Positions 54,925 through 63,165 of a stretch of 64,000 nt of DNA are shown piece by piece; position 1 is the first letter of the stretch, and each line of letters begins with the position of its first letter. The stretch comes from Paraburkholderia sp. BL10I2N1. Lineage in GTDB: Bacteria; Pseudomonadota; Gammaproteobacteria; Burkholderiales; Burkholderiaceae. The position numbers and the translations under genes were made by a program. The notes under the pieces are model-generated. The model worked only from the letters and a program-made list of their open reading frames with translations. It was not told where the DNA came from and ran no database searches. The DNA lies in NCBI RefSeq assembly GCF_004361815.1, contig NZ_SNWA01000001.1, positions 4,402,001 through 4,466,000 on the forward strand, in the 5' to 3' direction.

Positions 54925-55048
54925 GTGGCGAGCGTGCTGCGCGATGCGGCTGCGGGCGCCCTCACGAACATCGCGGACAAGATGAGCGTAGACCTCTCCC
55001 ACATTGATCATCGCACCCACCGGAGACCGCGGCGAGGAGGCCGACGAC

Positions 55049-55252
55049 ATGATCATCGTTCGCCGCGTCAACTCCATCGACAGCAAAATCGTCTCAGTGC
55101 CGGTTGCCAGTCCACACGGCCGCATGCCGACGCCACTGGATCGAGAGGTCTGCATGCGCCCAGGCTATGGCACGACATATGCGTTGGGGAATTCCGGCGT
55201 CCGGACGCGTTTCAGGCTCCCCATCCTTTACACGCCAGGGAGAGCATCTTGA
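55049..55252 (+). CDS. Small gene 1 of an overlapping trio
   Basis: GAGGAGGCCGACGAC precedes MIIVRRVNSIDSKIVSVPVA. The 67-residue product is basic, with SPHGRMPTPLDREVCMRPGY and ending LPILYTPGRAS. No domain is recognised. Its stop overlaps the TTG start of the next frame. Small size, strong ribosome sites and overlaps resemble phage or plasmid gene packing. Confidence 0.5.
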   Translation: MIIVRRVNSIDSKIVSVPVASPHGRMPTPLDREVCMRPGYGTTYALGNSGVRTRFRLPILYTPGRAS

Positions 55253-55386
55253 CTACACTAATATTCATGAATCTCGCCACTTCCAGTGAGATGGATCGCA
55301 AATCAGTGACCGACATTCTTGGAGGCCGCGTGAGCCGCGTCCATGAGGTCGAGCCCGTCGATCAGGAGCTTAAGGAGGCGACATGA
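55249..55386 (+). CDS. Small gene 2 of an overlapping trio
   Basis: A TTG start behind AGGGAGAGCATC overlaps the previous stop (TTGA). The 45-residue product reads TTLIFMNLATSSEMDRKSVT, then DILGGRVSRVHEVEPVDQEL. It is a short acidic helical protein; the stop overlaps the next start (ATGA). An internal ATG at 55267 is an alternative start. Function unknown. Confidence 0.45.
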   Translation: MTTLIFMNLATSSEMDRKSVTDILGGRVSRVHEVEPVDQELKEAT

Positions 55387-55568
55387 ACGCAGTGTGCCCG
55401 CTGCACGGGCCGACGAAAATCATCGGCACGAATGCGTACGGGTTTCCAGTCTATGCGTGCTGCTGCGACGACGTGACCTACGTGACGCCCCCGGATGCGT
55501 GTACGAGGGCACCGACGCAACGCGGACGTGACCCGAAGCCCCAACAACCGAAGACGAGGAAGGAGTGA
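55383..55568 (+). CDS. Small gene 3, Cys-rich 61-residue protein
   Basis: TAAGGAGGCGAC gives a near-ideal ribosome site for MNAVCPLHGPTKIIGTNAYG, then FPVYACCCDDVTYVTPPDAC. Six cysteines and a His lie in the first half (CPLHG ... CCCDD ... C), resembling a small zinc-binding protein. The tail is basic and proline-rich. It is coupled to the preceding frame. No homologue is recognised; phage or plasmid origin is inferred from the gene packing. Confidence 0.55.
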   Translation: MNAVCPLHGPTKIIGTNAYGFPVYACCCDDVTYVTPPDACTRAPTQRGRDPKPQQPKTRKE

Positions 55569-55848
55569 TACTGAGGCTGACCCGGAATCAGGGATTGTGC
55601 AAGCGAAAACGGCTATGCTCGCGACCTTGGCGCGCGTGCGCTCGCGCATACGGTCGCAAACAAGCTTGAAGCGGCTTATCACCGCACCGATTTAATGGAA
55701 CAGCGCCGCCCGATGACGGAAGCATGGGCGGCGCGTGTGTGCGGCACGGCGGATTGATTGCGAGGGTCTGTACAGTATTCGCCAAAGAGACCACCATCAA
55801 TCAATGAGCGCTTTCCGTTTGACACCAAGCTAAATTTCACTGGAAGTC
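55569..55848. other. Gap with one hairpin
   Basis: No gene is supported. GCGCCGCCC (55703) and GGGCGGCGC (55726) form a 9-base stem with a 14-base loop, possibly the transcript end of the small-gene trio. Confidence 0.4.
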
Positions 55849-56477
55849 TCAGTGCGGCTGTTGGCCGTGCCATGTTTGAAATACCTGAATCAGCCTTTTG
55901 ACGCGCTGTAGCGTTCGATCAGAGATGTGTCCCGCAAAATGGGTTTCGTCGGTAGCGCTCACGGTCCCCGCATCGGTATCCAATCGAACGCTATCACCCT
56001 CTGTACTCAGATATGTAACGTCGTAGCAGTAGGAAGTGCCAGGCTCACCCGGTCGCTTATCCACCAACACGAGGGTGCTCGTACGCAGTTTCTCCACGTT
56101 CGCTGGAGCGCAAACAGGCATAGTGCCAAACTTGTCGGGTACCGACGTCGCGAGGTTCTGTCGCAGGAAGCTGATTTTTACGTAACGACCATAGTTCGGG
56201 CCTACCACGTGGCTCCCGTTGATCACATAGTTCACGTTGTCTTCCTGATCAGTCCCAGAACCCATGCATTGCAATAAAAGGGGCTGGAATTCATTCTCCA
56301 TGCCACAGATGCGGGCCGCTCGCCGCAGAGCGCTTTTGCTTCCGGCAATGAGCGGTCGAAAATGGCGGAGCGCTCGCCGTCGCTGTCGCAACTTCCAAAC
56401 AGCGACGGCGTCGCCGCGAATGCACTGGTTGATGCAGCCAAAGCAAATACCGCAATAAGCCTAGATTTGACAGACAT
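55849..56477 (-). pseudogene. Exported small protein, probably frameshifted
   Basis: The 5' frame gives a clean signal peptide (MSVKSRLIAVFALAASTSAF, cleavage AFA) and TPSLFGSCDSDGERSAIFDR, but ends early at 56232. The neighbouring frame continues as NVNYVINGSHVVGPNYGRYV, then CAPANVEKLRTSTLVLVDKR and DETHFAGHISDRTLQRVKRL to 55849. A one-base lesion near 56300-56320 would join them into about 208 residues. It is the last gene of the toxin-like module. If intact elsewhere it would be a periplasmic protein; its role is unknown. Confidence 0.5.
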
Positions 56478-56826
56478 ATGCGCGTGCATCCTGAGAAATG
56501 AGATTGAAATTTGCGTTCGTTCGTTGGTTCGTCTCCCCGTAGGCGGTGTACGAGTACGGCGATTGCTGAAGAATTCCAATTCGCCTGCTCACACAATCTG
56601 CCACATATACATGCTTTGCCGCCTTCGCTCGCTCTTCAACTGCAATACGGACGAGAGCAGATTGACTTGTCGGATGGTCGCTCGCCACTCTGGATTTAAT
56701 TGCCTCAGTGTCTGGCGTAATCGACTGTTGTTGAACCGCGACATCGAACAGCGCGCAATATGAGACGAGTTCAACTTTCTTCATCAAATCCGGCGACAAG
56801 GACCGGAGAAACTCAATTATGGCCAT
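56461..56826 (-). CDS. Hypothetical protein, 121 residues, toxin-module member
   Basis: The protein reads MAIIEFLRSLSPDLMKKVEL, VSYCALFDVAVQQQSITPDT, then ERAKAAKHVYVADCVSRRIG. It has no signal peptide; it seems soluble and partly helical. Its 3' end overlaps the start of the next gene by 17 bases, typical of compact accessory modules. Base composition appears less GC-rich than the flanking chromosome. No domain is recognised. Confidence 0.5.
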   Translation of the reverse strand: MAIIEFLRSLSPDLMKKVELVSYCALFDVAVQQQSITPDTEAIKSRVASDHPTSQSALVRIAVEERAKAAKHVYVADCVSRRIGILQQSPYSYTAYGETNQRTNANFNLISQDARAYVCQI

Positions 56827-56905
56827 TACATGCTGATGTCGTCGCGCACCGCAGTCACAACCTGAATGTCCTTAAACGCCTAATCGGGCCCTCACAATTC
56901 TGGCT

Positions 56906-57442
56906 TCAGTGAGATTCCGTGCAAAAATTGAGAGTTTTGGTTATTGGCCTGACCTCCTTTCCATCATCATCCAGAGAAAAAAACCTTTCTCTGCATTGCT
57001 CTTTAGTCGCATCGCCCTGTTCAATATGATATTGCGCGACCAACATCTTGCTATCAGGCCGACTAACGAGACTGGTCATGTAAGTTCGTCCATCAGAGGT
57101 TTTTAGGGGGTGCCCCTGATCGTTTGAAAACATGTCGAGCGCGCTTGAATCAGAACCACTTACCAAATCCGATAGCGTGTAATATCTACAATCAGCGCCG
57201 CAGCTATGGACCCCGATATAATATTTCCCCGCGAAATTTACCCCAGGGGGTTGCACCAATTTCCCCATGTCGTCACGCCACTCACCATCTGTTTTCTTAT
57301 AATACGCCGGCACCTTTAATTGGCCATGGTAGACATTGACGGAGTACTCTACAAATTTTGGCAAAACATTGCCATTCGTCGCATGAACAACGGCACACCC
57401 GCCAGCAATAAAAATTGCCAAAGCTCGAAATATGAATTTCAT
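56906..57442 (-). CDS. Exported protein directly behind the toxin-like gene (immunity candidate)
   Basis: The 178-residue protein starts MKFIFRALAIFIAGGCAVVH with a signal peptide. It continues VEYSVNVYHGQLKVPAYYKK, then GKYYIGVHSCGADCRYYTL and QCRERFFSLDDDGKEVRP. Four or more cysteines suit the periplasm. Its start lies 6 bases after the toxin-like gene's stop, behind GAGG. A periplasmic product encoded right after a peptidoglycan-lytic gene is the usual position of an immunity protein; that role is inferred. Confidence 0.7.
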   Translation of the reverse strand: MKFIFRALAIFIAGGCAVVHATNGNVLPKFVEYSVNVYHGQLKVPAYYKKTDGEWRDDMGKLVQPPGVNFAGKYYIGVHSCGADCRYYTLSDLVSGSDSSALDMFSNDQGHPLKTSDGRTYMTSLVSRPDSKMLVAQYHIEQGDATKEQCRERFFSLDDDGKEVRPITKTLNFCTESH

Positions 57443-57448
57443 CACGCC

Positions 57449-59848
57449 TCACTTAATCAAATCATCAAGCCCACCAATAGGGACAGCCAAATCACTCTTC
57501 CCGGACAACTCATCACTTAGGTACTCGAAAAATTTTGCATTTACCGTACTCATGCCAACGCCACCTTGCCCATAATCATTTCCCGGCAAGCTCGCCCACT
57601 CAAGATTGCAGCCGTCCTCAATGACAGCTTTTTGTATTTTCCCACTTTTAATATCTTCCAGAGCGTGGCGTTTATACTTCAACAAGATAACGCAATATCT
57701 ATCTTGAGAAACAGGAGTAAAATCCGCAATCCCGTACTGTTTCCGATATATCACATATGCAGGATCGCCCCAGTTATAGCCCATTATCTGATATGCACCA
57801 GCGGCGCTAGATCGTAAAGTCTTACCTTTGCTATTTGTCCGAGTTATTAGAATTCGAGGATGATCGCTAAAATCGCGTCCGTAGTCTTTGATAAACGACT
57901 GCCCACCAAATAAACGCTCGTAACCGGCCGGGGTTTCTGTACCCTCCCCAACTCGAATCATCCTGAGAAAGGCACGCACCCTTGCCTCCTCGATGGTCAG
58001 TCCGGCACCGGTCTGGAAAAAATTCCCCACCAGCCCGATCGGATGGATATGGAACACATCGGGACTGGACGGGAAGGGCTGGCTGACCTTGCCCTGTACC
58101 TCATCCCACCAGGCAAGCTTGCTGATGCGTTCAATTTCGGCGGCGTGATACGGCGACGGCTCGCTACGCGTCACCAGTTGGGCGAACAGTTCCCGATAGC
58201 TTTCCTCACTGGCCCATTCGCTGCGATGCCGTGGAATCAGGCGCGACGCGCGAAAACGCAGCCACCTGTTCGCCCCGTGCGACAGCAGTTCGTCGGCGGC
58301 TTCCTTTTCGTTACGCGCGGGTGACATGGCACGGTAGACACCCGTCGCCAGCGGCTTGAGTTTGCCCACGTCGGACAGATCGGGCTTGCCTGCGTCCAGG
58401 ACATAGTCGAGCCAGGCATCCGCCGAGCCAAACAGCGTCGGATTGTTCGCATCGGAATCCGTGAACATCTCGAAATCGCTCCAGTGGCCTGGGGATTCGC
58501 GCGTCACCCGGCCAGCAGGGGTCTGCCGGTTGCGCACCCAGCCCGTGATATCCGCGTAGCGGCTGTCCGCGCTGGTGATTTTCCACCAGGGTTCGCCCTT
58601 GCCGTGGTTGAAGGGATCGTCATCGACGGAGCCCTTGCAGTCAGCGGGCAGCGCGTCCAGCACGGCCTGGCTGTAGACCTGCACAATAGCCGTGCGGGGC
58701 GCATTGGCCCCCTCCTGCCTGACCGATGGACCGGTATGCAGTTTCACGCTCCGGTCGATACGCAGGATAGGCCGCTCACTGTGATAGTCCGCTTCTGCTG
58801 CCGCCCGGCTGGCTTCGATGTAGGCTGGCAGCGTGCCATCGCAGAACACCTCGATATGCACTATCCGGTTTGGCTGCGCGGGGTCCGCCGTGTGCCAGTA
58901 TGGCCCCAGGTACCCAATCAGGTCGCCCGCACCGACCTTTACCGGATGGGGTGGAATCACCACGCGGTCAAACGCTGAATCGGGCATGACCTCGCGCACC
59001 ACGGGGTCGCCGGGCTCGCTGCCCATGAAAATCCAGCCGCCAACGGCCTCATACGGCCCGACAAACCGGCCGTCCTGCGGGGGGTATGGAGACGGACCCT
59101 CGACGGCGCTGACCTGCCCCCAGTCACCGTCGCGGCGCCCGATCGTGGCCCGCGCACCGTGCGGCAGGGTGCACCGAATGGTCCCGTGCTGCCTCGATGT
59201 GCGCACCCTCAACCCTGCATGATCCGGCGCGCTTGGTCGTCCGGTGCTGGCGGGGTGGGGGCGGTCCTGGGCGTAGGACGTTACCTCGACCTGCGTACTC
59301 CAGTAGCCGGGGCGCGGCTGGGACGGCTCGCACTCGTAATCCGCGAAGCCCTGAAGGTGCATGTAGAGGCTGAAGAAAGACAGCCGGTTTCCGGCGGGAT
59401 ATTCGAGCGTATGGCGCACCAGTGCAAAGCTGGTGCTGTACGGCACGTTCAGTTCCGGCTGTCCGCCGCTTGCCGGAATCCTGCTCGTGGGGCTGATACG
59501 ATCAAGCCGGTAGGCAATGACCTCGCCATCGGCCAGGCAGCGCACGCCGTATTTCAGGTCCAGCATCGGACCAGCGCCTTCCGCTGACACATGAATGCCG
59601 CCATGCCACAGGCCGGACGGACTCGCGGCAAAGTTTCCGCCCGGCTCGTTCATCAGCCAGGCATGAAACAGGTGTTCATCGATGATGGTCTTGCCCTTCG
59701 CGTCGCGGAACGGAAAAGGCGAACGCCAACGGTCTGGTACTGCTTCCGGTTGTGTCCTGCAGCGGTTTTTCTGTGTTTTGCATCGTCTGGTATTGCTCGT
59801 CGTTCTTCCAGAATTCCGCTTTCGTGTTAAACGGGTGCGGATTGCCAC
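57449..59848 (-). CDS. Peptidoglycan-degrading toxin-like protein (M23-like plus GH104)
   Basis: The open frame covers 799 residues. An N-terminal M23-like region (about 75-330) shows GLWHGGIHVSAEGAG and FFSLYMHLQGFADYE; catalytic His/Asp spacing looks degenerate. An SH3-like linker region follows (KLHTGPSVRQEG, about 375-430). The C-terminus (about 624-790) matches the lambda endolysin family: AFLRMIRVGEGTET with the catalytic Glu near 635, GGQSFIKDYGRDFSDHPRIL, SAAGAYQIMGYNW and EWASLPGNDYGQGG. It should cleave the glycan strand. Its first about 40 residues (basic, Arg/Thr-rich) look out of frame, see findings. Type VI effector status is inferred. Confidence 0.82.
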   Translation of the reverse strand: MAIRTRLTRKRNSGRTTSNTRRCKTQKNRCRTQPEAVPDRWRSPFPFRDAKGKTIIDEHLFHAWLMNEPGGNFAASPSGLWHGGIHVSAEGAGPMLDLKYGVRCLADGEVIAYRLDRISPTSRIPASGGQPELNVPYSTSFALVRHTLEYPAGNRLSFFSLYMHLQGFADYECEPSQPRPGYWSTQVEVTSYAQDRPHPASTGRPSAPDHAGLRVRTSRQHGTIRCTLPHGARATIGRRDGDWGQVSAVEGPSPYPPQDGRFVGPYEAVGGWIFMGSEPGDPVVREVMPDSAFDRVVIPPHPVKVGAGDLIGYLGPYWHTADPAQPNRIVHIEVFCDGTLPAYIEASRAAAEADYHSERPILRIDRSVKLHTGPSVRQEGANAPRTAIVQVYSQAVLDALPADCKGSVDDDPFNHGKGEPWWKITSADSRYADITGWVRNRQTPAGRVTRESPGHWSDFEMFTDSDANNPTLFGSADAWLDYVLDAGKPDLSDVGKLKPLATGVYRAMSPARNEKEAADELLSHGANRWLRFRASRLIPRHRSEWASEESYRELFAQLVTRSEPSPYHAAEIERISKLAWWDEVQGKVSQPFPSSPDVFHIHPIGLVGNFFQTGAGLTIEEARVRAFLRMIRVGEGTETPAGYERLFGGQSFIKDYGRDFSDHPRILITRTNSKGKTLRSSAAGAYQIMGYNWGDPAYVIYRKQYGIADFTPVSQDRYCVILLKYKRHALEDIKSGKIQKAVIEDGCNLEWASLPGNDYGQGGVGMSTVNAKFFEYLSDELSGKSDLAVPIGGLDDLIK

Positions 59849-60416
59849 TCGCCAACCTAGCGCACAGAGGGAAGAGGGATCAATCAGACCTGCCCCAGAT
59901 TTTGGTCAAGGATGGTCAATGTCTGCGCTGACGCCCGCGCACTGGCTTTTATGCCGATCTCCGTTCACCTGTATGCACGTGTGTTGCCAACATTGAATGC
60001 ATACACCATATGTTGCGATGGCTGGCGGTCGTGTGTGAACCCCTTCGCGACGTTCGCAGAAATGTCCGCAATGTTCACGGGCCAAACTCAACGCCGTTGC
60101 GAGACGATTGAACGAACGTCCCAGAAAGACCCTAAACTACGAGACACCCGCTGAACGATTCCATCAATTCGTTGCATCGACCGGTTGAATCTGCAAATGA
60201 CAAGCGGCCGCTCGTACGGGACGAGACGCCTTGCATCGAAGTGCTCTTCATGGCCCGGGCACAGCCGGATGTGGACGGCGCCGCCCGACACAATGCGGTC
60301 AATGCGTTTGACCACTTTCCGGCGACCGCTTGCCAACACCAAACACAATAGCGGCCCGTTCATCTCTGCTTGCACACGTCAGCATCGCAAGGTGCGTCAT
60401 AACATTGTCGTGTTTG
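59849..60416. other. Gap upstream of toxin-like gene
   Basis: No gene is supported with confidence. On the minus strand, sequence at 59749-59855 reads sensibly in a second frame (ASGNPHPFNTKAEFWKNDEQ), probably the true 5' end of the toxin-like gene. A minus-strand frame at 60088-60375 is open but has no recognisable content. Confidence 0.4.
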
Positions 60417-60908
60417 CTAAAGCTGACCATTCGAGGCGGGCATTGAGTCTGACGCGGTGTAGTAGCGCAGCCAGAAGGTCTCGCGACATGCGTTGTTGAA
60501 ACTTTGTGCTGCCGGTTTGATAGTTGTGCCAGGTGGACTCTTGACCACCTTGTAGTCTATCCAGCATTCGGGACAGATCAGATCAGACGTCACGCGATCC
60601 CATTCGATGGAACGTCGGATGACCGCGCCGTTGTCGAAGACATACACAGCGTCTTCTTTGCTGACCTCGATCTCCTGATCGTGCCAGTTTTCGTGAGAAA
60701 CGTCGCGGTGAACAATTGCTACTGGACTGGGCAGCCCATGAATCGAGTTGACGTAGGAAACAAGCTTATCCATGCTCTGCGTGCGGAAGCCGTCTGGGGA
60801 GGCGTCATTATACAAGTCGCCTGGATAGCACTCTCGCCCAACCTCCTCCAGCCAGCGCGTCGACACATTCCAGGGCGGCCGTTGACGCTCAGGCAATCGG
60901 TACTTCAT
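60417..60908 (-). CDS. Hypothetical protein, 163 residues
   Basis: The protein begins MKYRLPERQRPPWNVSTRWL and has GLPSPVAIVHRDVSHENWHD and LICPECWIDYKVVKSPPGTT. It is soluble, Trp/Cys-containing and without signal peptide. The same frame stays open upstream, so the real start may be earlier. No family is recognised. Orientation matches the toxin-like module, so it may belong to the same imported segment. Confidence 0.5.
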   Translation of the reverse strand: MKYRLPERQRPPWNVSTRWLEEVGRECYPGDLYNDASPDGFRTQSMDKLVSYVNSIHGLPSPVAIVHRDVSHENWHDQEIEVSKEDAVYVFDNGAVIRRSIEWDRVTSDLICPECWIDYKVVKSPPGTTIKPAAQSFNNACRETFWLRYYTASDSMPASNGQL

Positions 60909-61929
60909 CGTCCGGATACCTGTCGCGCGCGCCAGCGTGCCGTCCCGACTTCGCGTACTGGCACTTGTACCCGGTCAAGTTCCCCATTGCTGCACCCCAC
61001 AGAGGGCTTCGGGGCGGCCCACAACAGCCCCCATTCCAGCCCACAATCTGCATTGGATGCCAGCGGACAGGGGCTGACACGGCTGACAGCTTATTCAGGC
61101 TGAGACCCGTGTGGGATAAGGCTTTGCGGGGTGTTTGGCTTGGTGCGGCCGCGATGCCAAAAAAGGGCTGGCGGAGAGACGGGAATCTTGGGATCGTCGG
61201 CAAGCCCGTGCCGGGTTTGACTTCCAGTTTTCGAATGCGAGGCTACCCCTACCCACACCCCCACTGCAAGAATCGCCGCACTTGCCGCATGGTGAAATCC
61301 GCCGCGTATCCCGCCGACTCCGGCGTTCGATACGACAGCATATTGTCAGCCGGCCGAATGCTAAGCCCTCGGCCTTCGCCGGTTCGCGGCCCGCCTTGAC
61401 GGTCGCCTGAACCATCGAACGAGTGTTGCCGTTTCGGCAACCTTGATGTACGGGGACCACCAAGGTCTTTCTCGCGGATGTCGCTCTTGATAACGCCCAC
61501 TCAATTAACAACCACCTGCCGCAAACCCAACGCTGGGCCTCACTCGGGTCCAATTGCGCCTGCCGATACCGTCAGCGATACCGACGGGTCACGGTCTTTT
61601 TCAACGCGATCAACCCTGAACCACCGTTCGAGCTTCTCTGACCAACGACGACTTTTAAGGTACAACCGCCACTTGCCTAACTGAGTCGGCCGGCTGGTGG
61701 TCGGCCATTGCCGACATTGGGCCGGACTGAGTTCTGCGTCAGCAATGTGGCGGATTGCTGACGGTGGCGACATCGAGCAACCCGACGGCAGCTTCCTGCA
61801 TCAGCGAACTCACACTCCCGACCCACTCCCGTCGTCCGCCTCCCATCGGCGGATGTCGGCTGTTCACCCGCAAACCGGACACTCGCTGGCGTTGCCGGAT
61901 AGCCGTTCGTCACCGGAAACGCCGCAGTC
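60909..61929. other. About 1 kb without a recognisable gene
   Basis: Open frames exist on both strands but none has a ribosome site with coherent protein content, and none is recognised. The region appears to be decayed accessory DNA between the toxin module and the M20 peptidase gene. Confidence 0.4.
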
Positions 61930-63165
61930 CTACTGCGGCTTCAGTAAGCCGCTGAGCGCCAGAGCGACGGTCTTCGTAGCCCGCCTCAGATCTTCTATCG
62001 CCACTCGCTCGTCCGCCCGGTGTCCGTTTGCCTCAAGGAGTGTGCGAGGTCCGGCCCCGTAGATCACGGTCGGCACACCGGCTTCGCAGTACAGGCGGGC
62101 ATCGGTATAGAGCGGCACACCTTCCGCCGTAATCTCCGTCTGGATCGTGACGCGAGCCGCCGCCTGCAATGCGGCGACGAGCTGCTCCGCGCCGGGCAAC
62201 TGCCTCATCGGTGAGGCGATCAGCACCTCGCGGAATTCGACGCTGATGCCGGGCAGCCCGGCGACAGCGTGCCGCACGACTTCCTCCACGCGCGTTCGCG
62301 CGGCAGCCGCGTCTTCCTCCGGCGTCACGCGCCGATCGAGCCGCAGGGTCACCAGATCGGGCACGACGTTGGTATTGATGCCGCCTTCGATCAGCCCCAC
62401 TACGAGTGTCGGATGTTCGATTCCGGTGGTCGCGGAGCGAATCGTGGCCAGTTCCGCGCGATGCGCATAGAGCGCCTGCAACACCGCCGTGGCCGCCTCA
62501 AGCGCGTCGTGTCCGGTGTCGGGGCGAGCGGCGTGCGCGGACTTGCCGCGCACGGCGACTTCGAGATGCACGCAACCGTTGTGAGCGGTCGTGATTGCAT
62601 ACGAGAAGCCGGCGCAGATCGCGAAGTCGGGCTTTACGATGCCGTTCGCAAGCAGCCAGCCGGGACCCAGCAAGCCGCCGCTTTCCTCGTCGTAGGTCAA
62701 ATGCAGTTCGACCGTGCCTTGCAGCGGGGCAGCCGTCTCGATCAACGCGCGCAATGCGAAAGCGTACGTGGCGAAGTCGGACTTCGAGACTGCCGCACCG
62801 CGTCCGATCATATAGCCGTCCCGGATCTCGGCGCCGTAAGGATCGCTCGACCAGCCCTCGCCGGGCGGCACGACATCGCCGTGTGCGTTCAGTGCAATCG
62901 TCGGGCCGTCGCCGAAGCGATGCCGAACGACCAGGTTGGTCACACTGATCATGCCAGCCTGAACGACAGCGTCTGCCGGCACGACGTGTCGCTCGACTTC
63001 AAGGCCGAGCGCTTCTAGCGCGCGGGCGGCCAGATCGGCGTGACCCGCACAATCGCCGGGCGGGTTGTCAGAGGGCTCGCGAACGAGGGCGGCCAGAAAT
63101 TCGACTTCAGCGTCGAAGCGATCGTCGACCGCTTCCAAAAGGGCTTGCGTGGTCATTCGGTCCAT
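61930..63165 (-). CDS. M20-family metallopeptidase (ArgE/DapE type)
   Basis: The 411-residue protein starts MDRMTTQALLEAVDDRFDAE, its ATG sharing a base with the amidohydrolase stop (TGATG). Metal and catalytic motifs are LNAHGDVVPPGEGW (HxD), TYDEESGGLLGPG (Glu pair) and LLEANGHRADERVAIED (C-terminal His). A lid domain lies between (KSAHAARPDTGHDALEAATA). It should hydrolyse an N-acyl or amide bond, and the neighbouring amidohydrolase suggests a small catabolic pathway. It ends just before the gap at 61.9 kb. Confidence 0.93.
   Translation of the reverse strand: MDRMTTQALLEAVDDRFDAEVEFLAALVREPSDNPPGDCAGHADLAARALEALGLEVERHVVPADAVVQAGMISVTNLVVRHRFGDGPTIALNAHGDVVPPGEGWSSDPYGAEIRDGYMIGRGAAVSKSDFATYAFALRALIETAAPLQGTVELHLTYDEESGGLLGPGWLLANGIVKPDFAICAGFSYAITTAHNGCVHLEVAVRGKSAHAARPDTGHDALEAATAVLQALYAHRAELATIRSATTGIEHPTLVVGLIEGGINTNVVPDLVTLRLDRRVTPEEDAAAARTRVEEVVRHAVAGLPGISVEFREVLIASPMRQLPGAEQLVAALQAAARVTIQTEITAEGVPLYTDARLYCEAGVPTVIYGAGPRTLLEANGHRADERVAIEDLRRATKTVALALSGLLKPQ

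Noticed and set aside
60088..60375. A 95-codon minus-strand frame upstream of the toxin-like gene
   Set aside because: The content is Arg/Ile-rich without a motif, and overlapping frames are equally open; not enough to call a gene.
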